Positions 15,449-25,080 of a stretch of DNA of 64,000 bases are shown here, one piece after another. The DNA lies in NCBI GenBank assembly GCA_014378195.1, contig JACMOC010000061.1:62001-126000 (forward strand), in the 5' to 3' direction. The stretch is from Oligoflexus sp. GTDB lineage: Bacteria > Bdellovibrionota_B > Oligoflexia > Oligoflexales > Oligoflexaceae. The position numbers were made by a program, and so were the translations under genes. Each line of letters begins with the position of its first letter. Position 1 is the first letter of the stretch. The notes below the pieces were generated by a model that was not told the origin of the DNA, ran no database searches, and saw only the letters and a list, made by a program, of their open reading frames with translations.

Positions 15449-17884
15449 TTAGTTTCTTAGAGGCTTACCGGTCTTCAGCATTGCTTCGATTCGGTCCTGA
15501 GTTTTCTGCTCATGGCAAAGCTCGAGGAATACCCGGCGTTCGAGATCAAGGAAGTGGTCTTCCGATACGAACGTTCCGGCATCGATTTCGCCCCCGCAAA
15601 GCACGGTCGCGACTTTTTCGCCAACGAGAGCATCATAAGGCGAAATCTGGCGACCTTGAACCATATTGATCAGAGACATGTTGAAAGTTTGGATGCCGGC
15701 ATCGCCGACGACTTTGATTTTGTTCTGGGCCATCGGCGGCTGGTAGCCATTTTCAGCCAGTTGCAGTACCCGTTTTTTTGCGCGAATGACCTGGAAATCA
15801 CGCGCGAGAGTAACGGTTGCCTTCGCGTGATTATACAGACCCATCTCAATCGCCTCGAGACCTGAAGTGGACGTCTTGCCCATACCAATAAGCAGGAATG
15901 CTCGTTGGAGGTAAGGCATGGGATCCACATTTTCGCCGAGGGCAGCTTGATTGTATGCACGGACAGCCAATTCTTTGGTGCCGCCGCCGCCTGGTATCAG
16001 GCCGACTCCCACTTCAACAAGGCCGGCGAAGGTATCGCCTGTAATGATCTGCTCACTCGCATGAAGGCTCACTTCGCAACCACCGCCGAGCGTCAGGCCT
16101 TGAGGGCAGGCGATCGATGGGAATGTTGCGTATTTCAAAGCCTGCATCGTCCCTTGGAAGCGGCGCAGAAGGCTTTCGATCGCATCGTAGCGGTTTTCTT
16201 TGATCGCACCGATGATCTGTTTGATGTCAGCGCCCGCAGAGAAAACCTCGCCGTTATTAGCGATGACGAGGCCGGCGAAGTCTTTTTTGACTTTGACGAG
16301 CGTATTTTGGAAGATCTCGATGATCTCATCATTGATCGAGTTCATTTTTGAATGGAAGGTCAAACACGCCACGCCATCGCCGAGGTCGACCAGGCTCGCA
16401 CTACTGTTGCCAAGAATCAGGGTTCTGTTATCGACCGCCGCTTTGGACTGAGGTAGGTAGTACGCGTGCTCGCGTTTTGGAATCGCTTGTTCTTTGTCTG
16501 TTTTACCGAGCAACTGCGATTTCGGGCCGTTGTTGATATGCCATTCCAATGAATTCGGCGTTGCTTTGTAGAACGCCAGACCTGGTTTGATCCAATCCGG
16601 GAGCTTAACGCCCTCCTGGATCATGCGTTCACGAACCGTATCATACCCAAGCGCTTGCCAGAGTTCGAACGGGCCCCACTCCCAGTTGAATCCCCATTTG
16701 ATCGCATTGTCGATCGACGCGGGTTGGTTATTCGCGATTTCATCGAGAAGAATCGCGGAATAAGCCATGGTATCGCGAAGAGTCAACCAGATGAATTGAG
16801 CTCCGGCATCATTGTGGCTAATGATGAGCCGAATGCGTTCGATCGTATCGGAAACTTTTTTGGCTTCGTCCTGCCAAGGATAGGTGGTTGGCTGTTGCTC
16901 AACGTACTTATCTTCTTTAGGGCGGTAGGCGAGAATTGTGGAGTTGCCTTTGGCATCGGTTTCTTTTTTATAGATACCGACCGATTTGGTTTTTTGGCCC
17001 AAAGAGCCGCGTGCAATGAGATCATCAACCCATTTAGGGGGCGTGAATACCGCGACATAAGGATCGTTCGGTGCGTATTTACCGACGTTTTTCGCGACAG
17101 CAGCAAAAACGTCGATACCGACGACATCCATCGTGCGGAAGGACGCTGAGCTTGGCCGGCCCACTGTTTTGCCACTCAATGAATCGACAGTTTCGACATT
17201 CAAACCAAGGGCTTCCATGTGAACGAAAGCGGAGGTGATACTGAATGTACCAACGCGATTGGCGATGAAGTTGATCGTGTCGTTGGCGTAGACTATGCCT
17301 TTGCCGAGGTAACGCTCAATCCAGTCGGTGAGGTCCGTGATCAGGCCTTTATCGGTTTTGATATGCGGAATGATCTCAAGCAATTTCATATAACGAGGCG
17401 GATTGAAAAAATGAGTTCCGAAAAAGCGGCTTTGGAAGGCCTCGTCGAGATCTTCCGACATTTTTTCGAGTGAAAGACCTGAGGTGTTCGTCGTCACTGG
17501 AATATGCGGTTTTGCATACGCGGCGATCTGCTTCAAAATCGATTTTTTGATTTCGAGTTTTTCCGCGACGACTTCAATCACCCAGTCGACATCGGCAATG
17601 ACCGACATGTCATCGGCAAAGTTCCCGGGAATGAGATTGCCGAGTATGGATTCAGAAGCGAGCGGCGAGGGTTTGAGCTTTTTAAGATTCTCAATAGCCA
17701 GGTACGCTATGGTCGAACGGAAGTTCTTCCCGATAGCGGCCGCTATCTTAGGGTCTTTATGCGGAGCGTCTGAAGGAAGATCCAACAGGTGAGTCCGCAC
17801 GCCAGCAGCTGCCAAATGGGCAGCAATTTGAGCCCCCATTACGCCAGCCCCGAGTACAGCTACCCTGTGAATTTTGAGTGACAT
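15449..17884 (-). CDS. fadN: 3-hydroxyacyl-CoA dehydrogenase/enoyl-CoA hydratase (FadN type)
   Basis: 811-residue two-function beta-oxidation enzyme. Domain order is dehydrogenase first (Rossmann GAGVMGAQIAAHLAAAGV at residues 12-29, then NTSGLSLEKM and FFGTHFFNPP), hydratase last (VIANNGEVFSAGADIKQI, PQGLTLGGGCEVSLHA). That order matches Bacillus FadN rather than E. coli FadB. ATG 17884 is preceded by GAGGAG; the longer TTG start at 17899 is rejected. Thiolase follows 19 bases downstream. No acyl-CoA dehydrogenase is adjacent, so the pathway is completed elsewhere. The region upstream holds the transketolase terminator, so transcription should begin in the 66 bases between. Confidence 0.93.
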   Translation of the reverse strand: MSLKIHRVAVLGAGVMGAQIAAHLAAAGVRTHLLDLPSDAPHKDPKIAAAIGKNFRSTIAYLAIENLKKLKPSPLASESILGNLIPGNFADDMSVIADVDWVIEVVAEKLEIKKSILKQIAAYAKPHIPVTTNTSGLSLEKMSEDLDEAFQSRFFGTHFFNPPRYMKLLEIIPHIKTDKGLITDLTDWIERYLGKGIVYANDTINFIANRVGTFSITSAFVHMEALGLNVETVDSLSGKTVGRPSSASFRTMDVVGIDVFAAVAKNVGKYAPNDPYVAVFTPPKWVDDLIARGSLGQKTKSVGIYKKETDAKGNSTILAYRPKEDKYVEQQPTTYPWQDEAKKVSDTIERIRLIISHNDAGAQFIWLTLRDTMAYSAILLDEIANNQPASIDNAIKWGFNWEWGPFELWQALGYDTVRERMIQEGVKLPDWIKPGLAFYKATPNSLEWHINNGPKSQLLGKTDKEQAIPKREHAYYLPQSKAAVDNRTLILGNSSASLVDLGDGVACLTFHSKMNSINDEIIEIFQNTLVKVKKDFAGLVIANNGEVFSAGADIKQIIGAIKENRYDAIESLLRRFQGTMQALKYATFPSIACPQGLTLGGGCEVSLHASEQIITGDTFAGLVEVGVGLIPGGGGTKELAVRAYNQAALGENVDPMPYLQRAFLLIGMGKTSTSGLEAIEMGLYNHAKATVTLARDFQVIRAKKRVLQLAENGYQPPMAQNKIKVVGDAGIQTFNMSLINMVQGRQISPYDALVGEKVATVLCGGEIDAGTFVSEDHFLDLERRVFLELCHEQKTQDRIEAMLKTGKPLRN

Positions 17885-17950
17885 ATGCGAACTCCTCAAA
17901 AGGGAAGGAAATAATATTCCTTCTCGTTCAGCGATACAAATTCAAAGCTC

Positions 17951-17995
17951 AAAAAAAAAGCGAATTTGGTGAGACTGATCGTTCACCAAATTCGC
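17951..17995 (-). terminator. Strong terminator of the transketolase gene
   Basis: Minus strand: perfect 13-base stem GCGAATTTGGTGA / TCACCAAATTCGC with a ten-base loop, followed by nine T. It begins about 20 bases past the tkt stop. Confidence 0.92.
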
Positions 17996-18014
17996 TAAGG
18001 ATTCAAGTGGTCGT

Positions 18015-19976
18015 TTACTCTTCGAGATACTTTTTGATAGAAGCGACGACTTGATCAGGTGTGAATCCGTATTCACGCGCAAGATCTTCTGCCGGACCGC
18101 TGTCACCAAAATGATCGAGACCGATGTTGAGGCCGTTCATGCCAGTAAATTTCTGCCAACCGGTAGTTGTGCCCGCCTCGATGGAAACACGCTTTAAGCA
18201 TTTTGGACTCAAAACCGCGTCTTGATAGCTTTTGGGCTGTTCAAGAAAGAGTTCCCAGCATGGCATGGAAACAACTTTGATCTTCAGTTTGCTGAGGGCC
18301 TGAGCCGCCGTGAGGGCAAGCGAGACTTCGGAACCTGTCGCCAGGATTACGACTTCGGGAGCATCACAATCAAGAACTGCATACGCACCGAAACGCGCCT
18401 GACTGATCGTTTTCAGATCGAGATGGAGAAGCGGGAGTTTCTGGCGTGTAAGACAAATCGCAGACGGACTTTCCGTGAGGTTGATTGCGACGTCCATCAT
18501 GACCTGAGTTTCATGAGCATCGGCGGGACGCATTACATAAAAATTCGGGATGAGACGGAGTGACATCACCTGTTCGACAGGCTGATGGGTGGGGCCATCT
18601 TCCCCTAAGAAAAACGAGTCATGGCTGAATTCATGAATGACACGACAACGTTGAATAGCGCCGAGTCTCAAAGCAGCGCGAGAGTAATCCGCAAACGCGA
18701 GGAACGTGGCATCAAAGGGAATCATCCCGCCATGGAGCGCCAGACCATTGCTGATCGCTGACATTGGGAACTCACGCACGCCAAAAGCGAGGTTGCGATT
18801 CAGTGGGGAGTCAGCCTGAAAATCCCCGACTTTTTCGACAAATTGTTCGGTCATGTTGGAGCCGTCAAGGTCCGCACTTCCGCCGATGAAATTGGGGATG
18901 TGGTCGGCCCAGAGTTCTATGATGTCACCAAAGGCATTGCGGGTTGCGACGGGTTTTCCGATAGGCCAGGTGACCTGAGGTAAATCCGGATAGGAGCTTG
19001 TTTCGTAGAATGCCGCAAATTTCGCTTTGAAGGCTGCATCTTTCGATTTGAGATCAAAATCCTTTTGCCAAGCGTCGGCTTCCGCGCGGCGTTTGTCAAA
19101 ATTGCGACGGAAATGTTTGTAGGATTCCGGCGGGACATGGAAATCCTGATCGGCCGGGAGACCAAGTTTGGCCCGTGTCTTAAGTCGTTCTTCAGCGGGT
19201 AGGGGCGAGCCGTGGGTTTCGTTGCTGCCTTCCATGGAAAAAGCGCCATTGGCCATTTTCGAATCGCCGATAATGAGCAGCGGTCGATTGCGTTTGGTCT
19301 GGGCATGATCGAGCACTTTTCGCAGGGCAGCATGATCATGGGCATTCACCTCGAGGACTTCCCACTGCATGCCTTCAAATACTTTTTTATAATCATCGGA
19401 GGCCACGCGATCGATGGTGCCTGCGATCTGCACGTGATTCTGATCGTAATACCAGACGAGCTGATCAAGCTTGAGGTGACCGGCGAGGGAGGCGGCACCG
19501 AGCGTGATGTCTTCCTGCATACAGCCGTCACCAAGCAAAACGTAGGTCTTGTGACGGAAAAGATTCTGATCCAGAGCCGCTTCCTGGTGGCGCGAGGCAA
19601 TTGCGAAACCAACCGACATAGCTGCACCCTGACCAAGAGGGCCTGTTGTGCATTCAATGCCTGGTGTCATAAAATTCTCGGGGTGGCCGGGCGTGCGTGA
19701 CTTCATTTGACGGAAGAGTTTGAGATCGTCCATTTCAAGCCAGCCAATATAGTGAAGCAGACTATAGGCAAGCATTGATTCGTGGCCAGCGCTTAGGATG
19801 AAACGATCTCGTCCCAACCACTTCGTATTGCTTGGGTCAAACTTTAGATACTCCGTGAACAAGAGGTACGCATAGTCCATGCTGGACATAGCTCCGCCTG
19901 GATGACCGGACTTTGCTTTATGTACGGCGTCGATCACCAGGCCCTTGAGCGTGTTGACCGTCTGTAAATCATTCAT
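18015..19976 (-). CDS. tkt: Transketolase
   Basis: Thiamine-diphosphate enzyme of the pentose phosphate pathway that moves two-carbon units between sugar phosphates. 653 residues from ATG 19976, the usual length. Visible motifs: KSGHPGGAMSSMD (substrate His), GPLGQGAAMSVGFAIA, the ThDP-binding GDGCMQEDITLGAASLAG with YDQNHVQIAG, the catalytic-half EFPMSAISNG, FEQ-type FADYSRAALRLGA, and HDSFFLGEDGPTHQPVEQ. GCGAGGG lies before ATG 19976; the longer form to 20045 is not supported. In the ThDP motif GDG is followed by MQED and the later Asn-Gly is Asn-His, a mild variation. Monocistronic with a strong terminator. Confidence 0.94.
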   Translation of the reverse strand: MNDLQTVNTLKGLVIDAVHKAKSGHPGGAMSSMDYAYLLFTEYLKFDPSNTKWLGRDRFILSAGHESMLAYSLLHYIGWLEMDDLKLFRQMKSRTPGHPENFMTPGIECTTGPLGQGAAMSVGFAIASRHQEAALDQNLFRHKTYVLLGDGCMQEDITLGAASLAGHLKLDQLVWYYDQNHVQIAGTIDRVASDDYKKVFEGMQWEVLEVNAHDHAALRKVLDHAQTKRNRPLLIIGDSKMANGAFSMEGSNETHGSPLPAEERLKTRAKLGLPADQDFHVPPESYKHFRRNFDKRRAEADAWQKDFDLKSKDAAFKAKFAAFYETSSYPDLPQVTWPIGKPVATRNAFGDIIELWADHIPNFIGGSADLDGSNMTEQFVEKVGDFQADSPLNRNLAFGVREFPMSAISNGLALHGGMIPFDATFLAFADYSRAALRLGAIQRCRVIHEFSHDSFFLGEDGPTHQPVEQVMSLRLIPNFYVMRPADAHETQVMMDVAINLTESPSAICLTRQKLPLLHLDLKTISQARFGAYAVLDCDAPEVVILATGSEVSLALTAAQALSKLKIKVVSMPCWELFLEQPKSYQDAVLSPKCLKRVSIEAGTTTGWQKFTGMNGLNIGLDHFGDSGPAEDLAREYGFTPDQVVASIKKYLEE

Positions 19977-20113
19977 GAGTTGCCCTCGCACAGAAGGTTT
20001 TGGATGCGCGGGAGTATAACGGGCAAGGCTCTCGGGGTCAAACAAAGAGCGCGTGGGGCTAGAAGGAGAGTATCCTGAATACTCAACGCAAAATTAAATG
20101 GGAGAACAATTGT

Positions 20114-21172
20114 TCATAACAACTGACTCGCGTTCGGGAGATCCTGTGCGCTCGGTAATTCGCCAAGCAGCAGCTGGACTTTCATCACGCCCTTAGCACC
20201 CCGCAAAATCTTGATCGTCACAGTCTCGCCCGATTTATGATGCTCAAGAAATTCGCTGAGATCGGCGCTCTGGATAAGAGATTTATCGCCAATGGCCAGG
20301 ATAAAGTCGCTGATTTGCAGCCCGGCTTTGGCGGCGGGACCATCGACTATGAGGTTGTCAATCAGGACACCGCCTTTGATATCCGTGCCGTGCACATGAT
20401 CGAGATCGTCGAGGCTCGCCAGGTTCTTCGGAACGATGCCAATCCAGGCCTTGGTGATTTTGCCGCTTTGTATCAACTGCTGGCTGCTTTTGATAATGAG
20501 CGCTGCCGGCAACGCGGTTCCAAAATCGGTGGGGCCTTCGGGATTAAAAACGGCCATCGCAACCACACGCCCGCGGGTGTCCACAATAGGACCACCAGCC
20601 ACTCCCGGATGAGTCGGGCGATCGATCAACCAATGGCGACCGTAGGCCCCTTCACCCCCATCAAGCGAACTTAGATTGGCTTTGGTCATCATGAAGCGGA
20701 GGCTGTTTCCAAATACGAGGAGACTGTCTCCCAGTCGTGATTTTCGGCTTTCGCCGAAGTCGATGCCGCTAAAAAGTTTGCCCTTGGGACCCTTGATTTT
20801 GAGTATCGCAAGGTCAAGTGTCGCGTCCGCACCGAGGAGCTGCGTGGCGTACACCTTGCCACGCGAGGAAACGATTTCAAGGCTTGTGGCGCCTTCCAGT
20901 TGCCGATAACTCGTCGCTATGTGCTGCCCATCAGGTAGGACAAACCCGGTGCCGAGAGGATAACTCCCTTTGCCGGGAGGGAGCGCGGCATGGAAAAAAT
21001 AATAGTACGGGTCGAAGATTTCTCCTTGACGAAGGGGCCGGTCTGAGGAGCGCACGGTTACAATTTCGGCTCGGATGCGGGGGGTGATCTCATCGAGCGA
21101 TGCTTGGGCTACGGCATACGCAGGAAGCAAGAGAAAAAAGAAAAATAAAGAGCATTGCCAAATAGAACGCAC
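20114..21172 (-). CDS. HtrA/DegP-like trypsin-PDZ protein lacking catalytic His and Ser (pseudoprotease)
   Basis: 352 residues: signal peptide (FFFFLLLPAYAVAQA, residues 10-24), trypsin-like domain (about 35-230) and one PDZ domain (about 255-345; GVLIDNLIVDGPAAKAGLQ, DFILAIGDKSLI). Overall it is an S1C HtrA protease, but two of three catalytic residues are replaced. The His motif (TNNHVV in active enzymes) reads ATSYRQL with Arg90, and the Ser motif (GNSGGP) reads PGVAGGP with Ala192. Asp120 is kept in DATLDLAILKI. The frame is intact and the core well preserved, which argues for selection as a non-cleaving binder or chaperone in the periplasm. It is divergent from the penicillin-binding protein gene with 65 bases between. 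Confidence 0.87.
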   Translation of the reverse strand: MRSIWQCSLFFFFLLLPAYAVAQASLDEITPRIRAEIVTVRSSDRPLRQGEIFDPYYYFFHAALPPGKGSYPLGTGFVLPDGQHIATSYRQLEGATSLEIVSSRGKVYATQLLGADATLDLAILKIKGPKGKLFSGIDFGESRKSRLGDSLLVFGNSLRFMMTKANLSSLDGGEGAYGRHWLIDRPTHPGVAGGPIVDTRGRVVAMAVFNPEGPTDFGTALPAALIIKSSQQLIQSGKITKAWIGIVPKNLASLDDLDHVHGTDIKGGVLIDNLIVDGPAAKAGLQISDFILAIGDKSLIQSADLSEFLEHHKSGETVTIKILRGAKGVMKVQLLLGELPSAQDLPNASQLL

Positions 21173-21237
21173 GGATGTCCCCCTCTTTTTGGGTCCGAGT
21201 ATAACACAAGGAAGATCTGGCAGAAGAGTGGGTAATT

Positions 21238-24200
21238 ATGGTAAATTTGAGCACAATGTTTTTGCCAAAACGAGGTGCTTCCTTGAAATCCTGGAAACGT
21301 AAGCTCTTTCTCGCATCTGCTGTCGGAGTGGGTGTCGGACTCTTAGCGGTTCTAGCCGTCGTGGGTATCATCGGCTATACGGTTTACTTCGGAGACGTCT
21401 CCGAACTGAAAAAGTCAACTATTTTAGCTCGTATCAACGAAGAGACGACCCTCTATACGCTTGACGAGCAGCACAAGATCGGTAGCTTCTTTAATGAAGA
21501 GCACCGTAGCTACGTTACGATCGATCAGGTCCCCGAGGATATGATCAGGGCGATGGTCGCGGCGGAAGACAAAAACTTCTTCCAACACTACGGGGTCGAT
21601 CCCGTTGCTATATTTCAAGCCGTTTCCGAATGCGCTCTGAAAAGCTTCCGAGGCTGTCGCGGCGGATCGTCAATCACCCAGCAGACCGTGAAAAATGTCA
21701 TGGACCACCGCGAGCATTCCCTCCAGCGTAAATTCATCGAAATGGTGCGCGCGTTCCAGATCGAGCGCATGTATTCCAAAAAACAGATCCTGGAATTTTA
21801 TCTCAACCAGTTTCACGTTACGGCGAACGGTAAGGGTATCGGCATCGCGGCCCGATACTATTTCAATAAAGACGTGAAGGACCTCAGCCTCATCGAGAGT
21901 GCGTTTATCGCAGGATCGGTGAAAGCGCCGAACAAATATAACCCCTTCGTGAAATATAATAGAAAAGATAAAGAAACCGCTTGGAACGAAGCAAACTGGC
22001 GCAAAAACTACGTTATTCGGCGTATGTTTGAGCAAGGCTGGATCACCGAGGCCCAATTCAAAAAGGCCTTCGAGGAACGTGTGCCTTTCAACCAAGGCAA
22101 GTTCGGCAACAATGAAGTGGCGCTCGTATCTTTGATCCGCAGTCAGCTCGACAAAAAAGAAATCCTTGAAGCCCTCGGGATGGAGTCGATCAATGAATTG
22201 AGCCATGCCGGCCTCAAGGTGTTCACGACTATCGACAAAAATCTTCAGGACGAGGCGCAGCTTCAAATGCGCCGGAATCTGTCTCGTCTCGAAATGATCC
22301 TGAAGGATTATCAACCCGAGAACCCTTCGACTTTTCACTATATGAGAAGTTTGATTCCTAATCAGTTTTATTATGCAAAAGTAACAAAGATCGAACGCGA
22401 TAAAAAGAACCCTCAGATTTTCCTCGATTACGGGTTGCCCAAAGGCGTGGTCAATGCCGAGGCGCTGATGCGTACGGCGAAAATCCTATCGATTCCCACT
22501 TATAAGCCTTATGAATTCCACATGCAGGACATCCTGAATAAACTCAAGGTCGGTGACGTTGTTTTTACGGAAGTTACGGACTACAACGATGAGACTCATG
22601 AGGCCGTCGCTGAGCTCAAGAAAAAGCCATCGGTCAACGGCGGACTCATCTCGGTCGATCAAGGCGAAGTGCGCGCCGTGGTGTCCGGTTTTGATTCCGA
22701 AGGGTTCAACCGTGCGGTGTTTGCGACAAGGCAGCCCGGCTCTGTATTTAAGTCCGTGGTGTTTTTCGGTGCCTTGCAGATGGGTTGGACGATACTCGAC
22801 AAGCTTCCAAACCAAAGGCAACTTTTCACATTTCAGGGTAAATATTATTTCCCGCGTGGTGACCACCCGAGTCCTTACGATGATATCTCGATGATCTGGG
22901 CCGGTACAAAATCCGAAAACTTAGCGACGGTCAATCTCACGGCCAACCTCCTCGACAAGCTCAATTATGACGAGTTCAAAGAACTTATGGGGACTCTCGA
23001 TCTCCTTCCGAAAGAGGGCGAGGCGCCACGCGATTATCATTTCCGTGTGGCCAAAGACACCGGCGTTCAGCTCGATAACATCGGTATCAAGGAAGCGATG
23101 CTTTCCAAAGCAGTGGATGACCTCAAACCCGACTTGATTTTCGCCGGACGCCAGAACCTCTATAAAGACTTGAGTCAACTGTGGTGGGGCAGGGGCTACG
23201 TATCAGAACTCCAACATGTTTATCGAATGGCGGACGACGATTTCACCGATCGCGAGCGCAACCTTCGTATCGGCTTGGTCAAGAAGAACTGGGAACGACT
23301 CACGGTGTTGTCCAATGATCTCAAGCAGGACTGGGCGCGTTTGACGAATAAGGTTTCGGAAGGAGGAGCGGATGCCGCTTATTCCGATCCGGGAACACTC
23401 GGTCTCCTCGGTCGATTTAGAGTTATGAACGCGGGCGGTCATAAACCTGCGCTGGCTTACGTGAAAGAGTTGAACGGGGAAGAATTCCGACGCGGCCCTA
23501 AGGATGGTTCGGTCGTGATCGATGCACCTGGCGGTCGTCCTTTGAATTCCCTCGACGTGCAGGCGATCTGGGGTAACGGCGGTGTTGTCCTGAACGAAGT
23601 GAACCTCGACGGTTATCTTCCGCTTCGTTACTACGAGCGTCTTGCGCAAAACATCGAAGAAAACTATGCAAACGTGATGGCGCAGAAAGATCAATATTCG
23701 ACCTTTCAGTACTTTAATCACCACGATTTTAAAATCATCCTCGGCCTTCGTTATCTCACCAAGCTGGCCCGCGCGATGGGTGTAACATCCAAGCTTGAGC
23801 CGGTCCTGTCGTTTGGTCTCGGAACGAACGATGTGAGTGCCGCGGAAGTCTCCAAAATCTATCAGACCTTTGCCGACGGTAAGACCTACCGTTTCTATAA
23901 AGAAGGCCCTGATAACCAGCTCAACTTCATTCGCCGCATCGAAGATCGCTCCGGCAAAGTTCTTTTTGAACCCGAGAAGAAAGTCTTCCAACTCGTCGAC
24001 TCCTGCTATGCGGCGCAGATGACGGAAATCCTCAGAAAAGTTGTGACGCATGGGACCGGTCGTGCCCTTCGAGGTGAACTCTATCTTGATTATGATCAAC
24101 CCGTTCCGGAAGGGTCCAAGGACAAAGCGAAAAACCTTCGCATTGGCTATCCGGCCTTCGGAAAAACAGGTACCACAAACGACTATACGACAGCTTATTT

Positions 24201-24963
24201 CGCGGGATTCATTCCGTATCCTGTGAAAAAAGACGAGCCTCTTGATCCGATGCAGCATCAGTACGTAATTGCGTCTTATGTTGGCTATGACTTAAACAAA
24301 TCGATGCGCCGCGGCGGATTCAAAATCGCCGGTGCCGTCGGTGCGCTTCCCGCTTGGAGTGGCCTGGCCAAGGCATTGATAAAGCAAGGAAAATTTAAAG
24401 AATTCCTCGATCCAAGCTCACCTAATATGGTTGGTTATCAATCGTGGCCAACCGTTTCGGCTGCCTGTGCGACACCGCTTTCTGTGGACCTGCCAGCAGG
24501 ATTGGTTCTTCAAGGGGGAGGTGAGGCCGAAAGCTACGAATTCACCAACAGCGATAAAGAAGGTGAGACCTATCATGATGAATTTGCTCGCAGCGCCAGT
24601 GTAAGAGCAAACGTCAACGTCGCAACTGTTTTGAGTGGCGGAGCACGCACACCGCGGCGCGCCTTTCAACCCTTCATGAAGTTCGACAGCGACAAAAATG
24701 GACCGAAATTAATCGACGGAAAAGCCAATGGTTCTCTGGGCGTTCCAGCGTCGCCAGCCCCCGTTCTACCCGTCATGGAAAATGATAAAGGGGCTCCAGG
24801 CGTAGTGCCTGTTGCGGCTCCGGTCGAGGCGAAAAACCCGGCTCCTGTGACCGCCTCGGCACCTAGCAAAACGAAAGAGAAAGCGGTCGAACCCGAGAAA
24901 AAACTCGATCCCGCCAAGAAAACAGAGGAAGATAGTGGAATTCAGAACGATGAGCTTTGGTGA
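21238..24963 (+). CDS. mrcA: Class A penicillin-binding protein (PBP1A-like), unusually long
   Basis: Bifunctional peptidoglycan synthase in the inner membrane, 1241 residues against about 850 in E. coli. Order: cytoplasmic start, one membrane segment (residues 24-50), GT51 glycosyltransferase with catalytic Glu110 (VAAEDKNFFQHYG) and RGGSSITQQTVKNV, then the transpeptidase with Ser502-Val-Phe-Lys505, S559-E-N561 and K976-T-G978. The gap between SEN and KTG is about 415 residues, compared with about 185 in E. coli PBP1A, so roughly 230 residues are inserted there. The C-terminal 150 residues are Pro/Ala/Lys-rich and probably disordered. An OB-like domain likely lies between the two catalytic domains, where E. 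coli has it. Monocistronic; divergent from the HtrA-like gene. Confidence 0.93.
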   Translation: MVNLSTMFLPKRGASLKSWKRKLFLASAVGVGVGLLAVLAVVGIIGYTVYFGDVSELKKSTILARINEETTLYTLDEQHKIGSFFNEEHRSYVTIDQVPEDMIRAMVAAEDKNFFQHYGVDPVAIFQAVSECALKSFRGCRGGSSITQQTVKNVMDHREHSLQRKFIEMVRAFQIERMYSKKQILEFYLNQFHVTANGKGIGIAARYYFNKDVKDLSLIESAFIAGSVKAPNKYNPFVKYNRKDKETAWNEANWRKNYVIRRMFEQGWITEAQFKKAFEERVPFNQGKFGNNEVALVSLIRSQLDKKEILEALGMESINELSHAGLKVFTTIDKNLQDEAQLQMRRNLSRLEMILKDYQPENPSTFHYMRSLIPNQFYYAKVTKIERDKKNPQIFLDYGLPKGVVNAEALMRTAKILSIPTYKPYEFHMQDILNKLKVGDVVFTEVTDYNDETHEAVAELKKKPSVNGGLISVDQGEVRAVVSGFDSEGFNRAVFATRQPGSVFKSVVFFGALQMGWTILDKLPNQRQLFTFQGKYYFPRGDHPSPYDDISMIWAGTKSENLATVNLTANLLDKLNYDEFKELMGTLDLLPKEGEAPRDYHFRVAKDTGVQLDNIGIKEAMLSKAVDDLKPDLIFAGRQNLYKDLSQLWWGRGYVSELQHVYRMADDDFTDRERNLRIGLVKKNWERLTVLSNDLKQDWARLTNKVSEGGADAAYSDPGTLGLLGRFRVMNAGGHKPALAYVKELNGEEFRRGPKDGSVVIDAPGGRPLNSLDVQAIWGNGGVVLNEVNLDGYLPLRYYERLAQNIEENYANVMAQKDQYSTFQYFNHHDFKIILGLRYLTKLARAMGVTSKLEPVLSFGLGTNDVSAAEVSKIYQTFADGKTYRFYKEGPDNQLNFIRRIEDRSGKVLFEPEKKVFQLVDSCYAAQMTEILRKVVTHGTGRALRGELYLDYDQPVPEGSKDKAKNLRIGYPAFGKTGTTNDYTTAYFAGFIPYPVKKDEPLDPMQHQYVIASYVGYDLNKSMRRGGFKIAGAVGALPAWSGLAKALIKQGKFKEFLDPSSPNMVGYQSWPTVSAACATPLSVDLPAGLVLQGGGEAESYEFTNSDKEGETYHDEFARSASVRANVNVATVLSGGARTPRRAFQPFMKFDSDKNGPKLIDGKANGSLGVPASPAPVLPVMENDKGAPGVVPVAAPVEAKNPAPVTASAPSKTKEKAVEPEKKLDPAKKTEEDSGIQNDELW

Positions 24964-25019
24964 TACGGCATCTTAGAGTTAACTCTCGGTCAAGAGTGCT
25001 CGTATCTTTCTCTGGTAAA

Positions 25020-25053
25020 CCCGAGTAGAAGTAACGTCTCTTACTTACTCGGG
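25020..25053 (+). terminator. Hairpin between mrcA and hemL
   Basis: CCCGAGTA (25020-25027) pairs with TACTCGGG (25046-25053), with further inner pairing GTAA/TTAC. Only CCCTTT follows, so it may be a partial terminator or a leader hairpin of hemL. A separate perfect palindrome AGAGTTAACTCT lies at 24975-24986. Confidence 0.45.
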
Positions 25054-25080
25054 CCCTTTGGGTGAAGGAAGGTGCATATC

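Noticed and set aside
23203-24258. 351-codon minus-strand frame inside the penicillin-binding protein gene
   Set aside because: Antisense to the transpeptidase region, with no family resemblance or start signals.
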